Positions 3,736 to 7,784 of a DNA stretch of 7,784 bases are shown piece after piece. This DNA is from Deltaproteobacteria bacterium (GTDB lineage Bacteria > Desulfobacterota > Syntrophia > Syntrophales > UBA2210), in the NCBI GenBank assembly GCA_016935935.1, contig JAFGPZ010000278.1:1-7784 (forward strand). The letters are read 5' to 3'. Every line of letters begins with the position of its first letter. The stretch's first letter is position 1. The notes under the pieces are model-generated. The model was not told the DNA's origin. It saw nothing but the letters and a program-made list of their open reading frames with translations, and did not search any database. The position numbers and the translations under genes were made by a program.

Positions 3736-4530
3736 TCACGCCTTCCTTGAGTTCTGTTCTGGCAAATATCGTTGCGGGAATTTGTCCCCGGTTTCGAGTT
3801 CGTATTTTCCTTCATCAATCGCTTTCCATACAATATCGAGTTCCGCCTGGGTGGTAATTGATTTTTTGTGAATTTCCAAAGAGCAAACCTTGACGATAAA
3901 TTGAACGTCCGTAAGGTTTGAATTTTTACCGGCACGGAGTTCGCCGACATGGCTGAAGAAGGAAATCTTGTTATCCTTGATATTTCCCTTCCCTTTCCCT
4001 GCATCGTCCTGCGTGAACCGATCAGACAGCATGAACGTGTATAGCGCGGCATCGACGATTGAGCACTTTTCAGCAGCCTTGATCGTCTTGTTGGCGTCAC
4101 GCATTTTATTACCGACCTTTTCGGCACCGCGCCCCTCACCGATTATGTTCCCTGATTCGTTATCGACGATAACGCATTTCAGGCAGACGGTTCCAGCCGG
4201 TCGCCCGAGCATTTCCCATACATCATCATCGCGCCTCCATTCGGCATGCGTGTTGAAAAACCGGCAAGCCTTTTCCGCACCTGGCTTCAACAGTACCTTC
4301 TTCGGGTTCCTGTCGTCAGCAGGCCCGTAGTCGACGTTCTCGACGAACTCACCCATAAGAGATTCATGAATCAGGTCTCGAATATCTTTGTTTTCCGCCA
4401 TTTTTCGGCGGATATCCTCCACGGTTCCGAGTCCGGAGAGTCCGACAAACTGCACCTTTTCAAGGATTGTGTCGACAGGCTCTTTTTCTTCAGCCTGCGG
4501 GATTGCAGTGTTTTTTAGTGTTTCGTTCAT
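3736..4530 (-). CDS. phage single-strand annealing protein, Rad52-like
   Basis: A 264-aa protein that would coat and anneal complementary single-stranded DNA made by the neighbouring exonuclease. The diagnostic stretch is LLKPGAEKACRFF (80-92), a strand pair, then GNIIGEGRGAEK (127-138), N147-K-T-I-K, and VDAALYTFMLSDRFTQD (159-175). This matches phage Rad52-superfamily annealing proteins that read LTKPGAEKL, VGEG, N-T-x-x-K-M-A and RALVDAxLxxTGASDxFTQD. Two positions differ from that pattern: the usual K-R before A-x-V-D-A is K-C-S here, and T-G-A-S is T-F-M-L-S. ATG 4530 is chosen over 4611 because GGAGGGG lies 8 bases upstream and the ATGA overlap with the nuclease gene is typical of translational coupling. 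Distinct from RecT/Bet in sequence as far as I can judge. Confidence 0.8.
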   Translation of the reverse strand: MNETLKNTAIPQAEEKEPVDTILEKVQFVGLSGLGTVEDIRRKMAENKDIRDLIHESLMGEFVENVDYGPADDRNPKKVLLKPGAEKACRFFNTHAEWRRDDDVWEMLGRPAGTVCLKCVIVDNESGNIIGEGRGAEKVGNKMRDANKTIKAAEKCSIVDAALYTFMLSDRFTQDDAGKGKGNIKDNKISFFSHVGELRAGKNSNLTDVQFIVKVCSLEIHKKSITTQAELDIVWKAIDEGKYELETGDKFPQRYLPEQNSRKA

Positions 4531-5405
4531 TCGATTATCCCCTCCATCTGAATTCTGTTGAGCGCCCACCGCGGAATCTCGATTTCCTCCACGACGTTCG
4601 AGTATCCGCAAAATTCATTATTTTCTATAATTTCTTTGTATCGGGCCAGCGCATCTCGGTAAACGATACGCCCGACCTCAAACGACTCTGGCCCGAGGTC
4701 GTAGGTAACAACGTCGTGCGGCAGATCAGCTTCGGCGGCAATAAATGAAAACGGAAGCTGCGGCCCCGGGCCCGGGTCTTTTCCTTGAGCCAGAAAATAC
4801 CCGTCATGGTAAAACGCTCCTCCGGCGTGGTAGAGAAATTTGCGAATTATGCCTGAAAAAGCGAACGGAAGTGGATCGGCGGTGACTTTAAGGTCCACGA
4901 TGCGACTCAAATCCTCCGGCAATGCGTCTATCCGCCCCTTACATGGCAGACTGGTATCTTGGTCGATCCAGAATATGCTCACCTGGCGTTGTGACCTTAA
5001 AAGCCACCTTCCGGCCTCTGGGTGGTTTAATATCCGGTCTTTTATCATAGACGCCTGTGAAACTTCGTCACCTGTGACGATTTCGATTCCATCCGGCTGT
5101 TCGTCCCTCCACTCTTTGCAATACGTTGCGTTCCAGTTCCATGGCTTATTAACAGAAATCTTTTTTACTATCGCCGGGTAGGTTTCAGGGGTGAGCTTGT
5201 ACCGCTCGGCGAAGAGCTGCGGCTCGAATAGTAGGCAGTCTACGAGATTCCCGAAAACCATGATCGGGCTCGAAGCAGGTTCGTTTTCAGTATCGTATTT
5301 TAGCTGCAGGCCGGACCGCAGGATCGAATGGAACATCGACTTGTGTACTCCAGGCCACTTCTTGTATTCTTCCATCGGTACGTCGTAATAGATTCCCGGT
5401 TTCAT
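4527..5405 (-). CDS. RecE/DUF3799-like PD-(D/E)XK exonuclease
   Basis: A 292-aa protein starting with GIYYDVPMEEYKKWPGVHKS, the usual opening of the phage exonuclease VIII-like family (G-I-Y-x-x-x-P-x-x-x-Y...S-x-S). It would resect double-stranded DNA to feed the annealing protein encoded next. Active-site candidates are Asp160 (GRIDAL) and Asp171/Lys173 (VDLKVTAD). The region YHAGGAFYHDGY (192-203) matches Y-H-x-Q-A-A-F-Y-x-D-G, but Gly replaces the conserved Gln of the RecB-family motif. GNLVDCLLFEP (52-62) has Asp where G-x-A-x-H-x-L-x-L-E-P proteins have His. These two changes may reduce or alter nuclease activity. GGAGG at 5414-5410 gives a strong start, which overlaps the previous stop (ATGA). 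Upstream and downstream overlaps show one translationally coupled unit. Confidence 0.82.
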   Translation of the reverse strand: MKPGIYYDVPMEEYKKWPGVHKSMFHSILRSGLQLKYDTENEPASSPIMVFGNLVDCLLFEPQLFAERYKLTPETYPAIVKKISVNKPWNWNATYCKEWRDEQPDGIEIVTGDEVSQASMIKDRILNHPEAGRWLLRSQRQVSIFWIDQDTSLPCKGRIDALPEDLSRIVDLKVTADPLPFAFSGIIRKFLYHAGGAFYHDGYFLAQGKDPGPGPQLPFSFIAAEADLPHDVVTYDLGPESFEVGRIVYRDALARYKEIIENNEFCGYSNVVEEIEIPRWALNRIQMEGIIE

Positions 5406-5566
5406 ACCGCCTCCACGTTCTGTTTTTCCGGATCTATCATGACCGCTTTTCTTTTGTCCTCGACCTTCTTCTCACCGCGGCTATATCCGTTCCGGTACGA
5501 TGAGAGCGTGATCACGACGCGAACGCCGAACGCCTTGAACTCATACTTTTTCTTGAACAGCTTCAT
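5402..5566 (-). CDS. hypothetical 54-aa basic protein
   Basis: Not recognised. MKLFKKKYEFKAFGVRVVIT has alternating hydrophobic and basic residues suggesting two beta strands. A charged linker (GEKKVEDKRK) and acidic tail follow. GGAGGAG (5580-5574) is a strong ribosome site 7 bases before ATG 5566. The gene overlaps the end of the previous one by 26 bases in another frame, and its TGA overlaps the nuclease start by 4 bases. This tight packing and the ribosome site are the main evidence that it is real. Confidence 0.72.
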   Translation of the reverse strand: MKLFKKKYEFKAFGVRVVITLSSYRNGYSRGEKKVEDKRKAVMIDPEKQNVEAV

Positions 5567-5717
5567 GTTTCTTCTCCTCCGTTATATCTTCATATTGCCT
5601 TAAAAGTTTATCCGGTACTTCCCGGTCTTCAATCGGGAAAATTTCAGATATTCCGTAACTCTGTTTATCGAACTCCGGTTTCCTCCGGTAGTAGTGGTAT
5701 GCAAGGAATGTTGCCAT
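5541..5717 (-). CDS. hypothetical 58-aa protein
   Basis: Not recognised. It begins MATFLAYHYYRRKPEF and ends in a charged helix (RQYEDITEEKKHEAVQEKV). The chosen ATG (5717-5715) shares one base with the TAA of the preceding ORF (TAATG), the usual arrangement for coupled translation; in-frame ATGs at 5723 and 5732 are possible. No clear ribosome site. Its end overlaps the next gene by 26 bases. Confidence 0.6.
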   Translation of the reverse strand: MATFLAYHYYRRKPEFDKQSYGISEIFPIEDREVPDKLLRQYEDITEEKKHEAVQEKV

Positions 5718-5860
5718 TACCATTCCATCCATTCTTCTGCTGCGCTGAAATATTTTATATCATATGTAGTTGTCAATACGATTCCTGTATAATGCCTTGA
5801 TCTTAAAAGTATATAGCCTTTAAAATCACCTATTTCTGAAATAGGCTTCCACCCTGACAT
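5717..5860 (-). CDS. small protein, DUF551-like N-terminus
   Basis: A 47-aa protein starting MSGWKPISEIGDFKGYILLR and ending EEWMEW. The W-K/I-P/S-I-S/V opening, a central strand and the final W-M resemble small phage DUF551-type proteins (W...P...VLV...HWMPLP), though this one is short and the match is loose. The start at 5860 follows the DnaB stop by one base (TAATATG, the same junction as at 2951-2945). An upstream in-frame ATG at 5902 would overlap the helicase gene by about 40 bases and add 14 residues. Function unknown. Confidence 0.58.
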   Translation of the reverse strand: MSGWKPISEIGDFKGYILLRSRHYTGIVLTTTYDIKYFSAAEEWMEW

Positions 5861-5861
5861 A

Positions 5862-7220
5862 TTATCTATTTTGCCATGAGGAAGAATTTTTGTACTCGTC
5901 ATTTCCGCTTCTTTCTTCTCTGTCGGTAATTAAAAAATATTCCCTGAAAAAATTAAGGTTCAGAGTTCCGGTATATCCATTTTTGTTTTTTGCTATTATA
6001 CATTGTATTAGATTTTGATCTACATTTAAGTCATATCTTCCTGGGACATATAGCAATATTGCGATATTTATATCCGCTTCAAGGTCTCCAGATTCTTTTA
6101 ATAGTTCAAGGCGTGGAGGATTTTTGTTTTCACACTCATACCTTGTCAGTTGTGACAATGCAATTACTGGACATCCTATCATTTTAGGAAGAGCTTTAAG
6201 GCTTCTCGATAAATCACTTACCCGTTCGTTTTTCTTTACTGATCTTATTTCAGGGTCGGCCTGTTGTAAATAATCAATAATTACCAGATCAATTTTCCCT
6301 TCTCTGTGCTTTAAACTTAAGCATTTTGCGTAAATCTGCGATGGCGTTATTTTCGCAGGGTCATCAATAAATACAGGAATATCGAATATGTTACTTGATG
6401 CCTTTGAAAGGCTTTTCATTTTTTCTTTTGATGTAAAACCACGATTAAAGTCATGAAGATTTATTTTCGCTTCTGAAAACAGATCGCGTGATACCTCATT
6501 TTCAGATGTTGAATCAAGAGTTATTTTCAGAACAACCCTTCCCTGTTTTCCGAGATGGCGGGCAATACATCCAGCAAGAGATGATTTTCCATTCGAAGGC
6601 CGCGCCCCGATTATGATATAATCGTGTTGCCCGATATAAACATTTTCATCTATTGACCGAATACCAGTTGTAATGAATGCAGTTTGTTTACCTGAACATA
6701 TTTTTTCCAGCCGGTCGAATTCATCAGGAAGTAATTCCCCTATTCTCCTGGCTACGCCCTTTTTATCATTTCCTGCGGAAAGAAGTTCTGATATAATTTT
6801 TGAAGAGATATTTTCTGCAGGCAAGTCCTCTTCGCAGTAGCATGAGTTTACTGCCTGTGTTGACAGTTCTATTATTTTTCGTCGCAACTGTTTTTCAATC
6901 AGAATTTTTGCATAGTATTCGATATTTTGAAACACTGCTATATTTTCGCTTATTTCTGCGATATAAGAAGAATCAAAGTCTTCGCCGAACATTCCCTTAT
7001 CTTCTAATGCTTTTGAAACAGACACTATATCGATCGGATTGTTTTTTATAAATAATTGCTTCATCACAGAGAATATTTTTGAATTGATTGGCATATAGAA
7101 GCTATCTTCATTTAGTAGCGCGAACGCGACTGAACAGCAGGCTTTATCTACCAGCATTGACCCGAGTATCGTCCGTTCAACATCCAACGCCTGAGGAGGT
7201 ATTCGTTCGATTAAATTCAA
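5862..7220 (-). CDS. dnaB: DnaB-type replicative DNA helicase
   Basis: A 452-aa hexameric 5'-3' helicase that would unwind the phage replication fork. The N-terminal domain opens with IPPQALDVERTILGSML (7-23), as in DnaB. The RecA-like domain has Walker A GARPSNGKSS (205-214; Ser replaces the usual Thr after Lys212), Walker B LVIIDYLQ with Asp316, and ALSQLTR (354-360). Near the C-terminus IIAKNKNGYTGTL (408-420) matches the IIAKQRNGPTGT motif. In the segment ITLDSTSENE (233-242), equivalent to FSLEMS, Asp236 takes the place of the catalytic Glu. The start codon is TTG, overlapping the initiator's TGA as TTGA, with AGGGTG just upstream. A weak start and overlap imply translation coupled to the initiator gene. 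Length and motif order are normal for DnaB. Confidence 0.93.
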   Translation of the reverse strand: MNLIERIPPQALDVERTILGSMLVDKACCSVAFALLNEDSFYMPINSKIFSVMKQLFIKNNPIDIVSVSKALEDKGMFGEDFDSSYIAEISENIAVFQNIEYYAKILIEKQLRRKIIELSTQAVNSCYCEEDLPAENISSKIISELLSAGNDKKGVARRIGELLPDEFDRLEKICSGKQTAFITTGIRSIDENVYIGQHDYIIIGARPSNGKSSLAGCIARHLGKQGRVVLKITLDSTSENEVSRDLFSEAKINLHDFNRGFTSKEKMKSLSKASSNIFDIPVFIDDPAKITPSQIYAKCLSLKHREGKIDLVIIDYLQQADPEIRSVKKNERVSDLSRSLKALPKMIGCPVIALSQLTRYECENKNPPRLELLKESGDLEADINIAILLYVPGRYDLNVDQNLIQCIIAKNKNGYTGTLNLNFFREYFLITDREERSGNDEYKNSSSWQNR

Positions 7221-7784
7221 TTTAGCACCCTGTATGTTGGTTCATCTGAACAATCATTTTTATCTTTCCATACCTGGTTGCATTTCATAGTCAGCGCGTT
7301 CACCCAGGTTGCCCTCCAGTCGATAGTTTCACCGCGCCGTGATTTTATATTTTTCCAACCCGCTTTAGTGCTCCAGAAATCGGTGTGAGCTTTTTTCAGC
7401 GTCATTTTTATATCAAGCGACCGGTGATATTCTTTCCTCTCTTCAATCCATGCCTCATCGTGGATTATTTTTTCGTATTCTTCATTTTCCCATTGCTGGT
7501 ATTTTTCGAAGGTAGAACATTTTTCCTTCCATGATGCTGCTGTCTTTTTTGGTGGCTCTGTTTCCCCCGGACCCCCTTCTTCTTCGTTCTTCGTTTCTTG
7601 TTCTTTATTGAGGTCAAGTTGAGGTCTACTTGAGGTCAACTTGACCTCAAAATCATAAGTTGTTGAATTTTCGCCAGGTATGTTTTTTCTAAAGGTTTCC
7701 AGTACAGATTTATGAAACCTGTTTGATGTATTTATAACTGGATATTGAAATGATATGAAACCGGTTAAAAACCACCTTCCATTA
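7217..7784 (-). CDS. phage replication initiator / replisome organiser (5' end beyond the window)
   Basis: The frame is open from the window edge to TGA 7219-7217, giving 188 visible residues; the start lies outside. The visible N-terminal part reads NGRWFLTGFISFQY, then NRFHKSVLETF, like the winged-helix region of phage replication proteins (W-F-x-x-F-I-x-F-Q-Y...H-x-S-V-L). A charged, Pro/Glu-rich linker follows (EEEGGPGETEPPKK). The C-terminus has KKAHTDFWSTKAGW and TIDWRATWVNALTMK, the common tail of these proteins (A-H-x-D-F-W-x-T-x-A-G-W...I-D-W-x-x-T). Such proteins bind origin DNA and load the helicase, and the next gene is DnaB. An in-frame TTG at 7639 is not the true start, since the reading frame and homology-like sequence continue upstream. 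Iteron-like repeats lie within the gene. Confidence 0.78.
   Translation of the reverse strand, partial: NGRWFLTGFISFQYPVINTSNRFHKSVLETFRKNIPGENSTTYDFEVKLTSSRPQLDLNKEQETKNEEEGGPGETEPPKKTAASWKEKCSTFEKYQQWENEEYEKIIHDEAWIEERKEYHRSLDIKMTLKKAHTDFWSTKAGWKNIKSRRGETIDWRATWVNALTMKCNQVWKDKNDCSDEPTYRVLN
7608..7650. repeat. iteron-like 11-bp repeats, candidate replication origin
   Basis: On the plus strand three abutting direct repeats, TTGAGGTCAAG (7608-7618), TTGAGGTCTAC (7619-7629) and TTGAGGTCAAC (7630-7640), are followed by an inverted unit TTGACCTCAA (7641-7650). The 11-base period is about one helical turn, so bound proteins would align on one face. The third unit with the inverted unit makes a palindrome. 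Location inside the initiator gene, between its DNA-binding part and linker, parallels lambda-type origins within gene O. Origin function is inference. Confidence 0.62.

Noticed and set aside
3404..3871. 155-codon plus-strand ORF
   Set aside because: It covers the antisense of three small minus-strand genes with clear ribosome sites and Cys motifs; the product looks like no protein family.
3657..4139. 160-codon minus-strand ORF overlapping the annealing protein
   Set aside because: It is another frame of the annealing-protein gene, and its composition is rich in Arg and Ser as expected from an out-of-frame reading.
7608..7650. Repeats as a CRISPR array
   Set aside because: Units are 11 bases and abut with no spacers.

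Overview
The window looks like part of a bacteriophage or prophage early (replication and recombination) region, with every credible gene on the minus strand. It therefore reads from position 7784 down to 1. The phage assignment rests on gene content and packing: a replisome-organiser-type initiator, a DnaB-type helicase, a PD-(D/E)XK exonuclease paired with a single-strand annealing protein, a RecU-like resolvase, many tiny Cys-rich or charged ORFs, and start/stop overlaps of ATGA, TTGA and TAATG type. The host cannot be identified from the sequence. TGA is used as an ordinary stop.

Replication block (7784-5862): the 3' part of a replication initiator gene carries three 11-bp direct repeats plus an inverted unit (7608-7650), a plausible iteron-type origin. 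It overlaps a DnaB-like helicase gene by TTGA. Three small ORFs follow (5860-5402).

Recombination block (5405-2768): a RecE/DUF3799-like nuclease overlaps a Rad52-type annealing protein by ATGA. Then come two small Cys-containing proteins, a RecU-like Holliday-junction resolvase and a 59-aa small phage protein. A poorly supported 89-aa ORF (2731-2462) ends this block.

Cassette block (2461-229), the most unusual part: three consecutive genes are each followed by an integron attC-like site. They are a beta-class DNA methyltransferase, an 80-aa zinc-ribbon protein and an RlmN/Cfr-like radical SAM enzyme. The key evidence is at the unit boundaries. Each unit begins with GTT plus a few bases, and the start of the folded site at its own 3' end is complementary to that beginning. 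The match is exact over 8 bases for the methyltransferase and radical SAM units, and 6 bp including one wobble for the zinc-ribbon unit. This is what single-gene integron cassettes predict. No integrase is visible, so this resembles a small attC cluster lodged in a phage early operon. The radical SAM protein keeps the RlmN C-terminal catalytic cysteine but has Thr in place of the second one.

After the last attC-like site a RyR-domain phage gene begins and runs off the window at position 1. It may be a fourth cassette or resident phage sequence. The cassettes share the orientation of the phage genes and could be expressed by read-through as phage-carried modification or counter-defence cargo; that role is inference.
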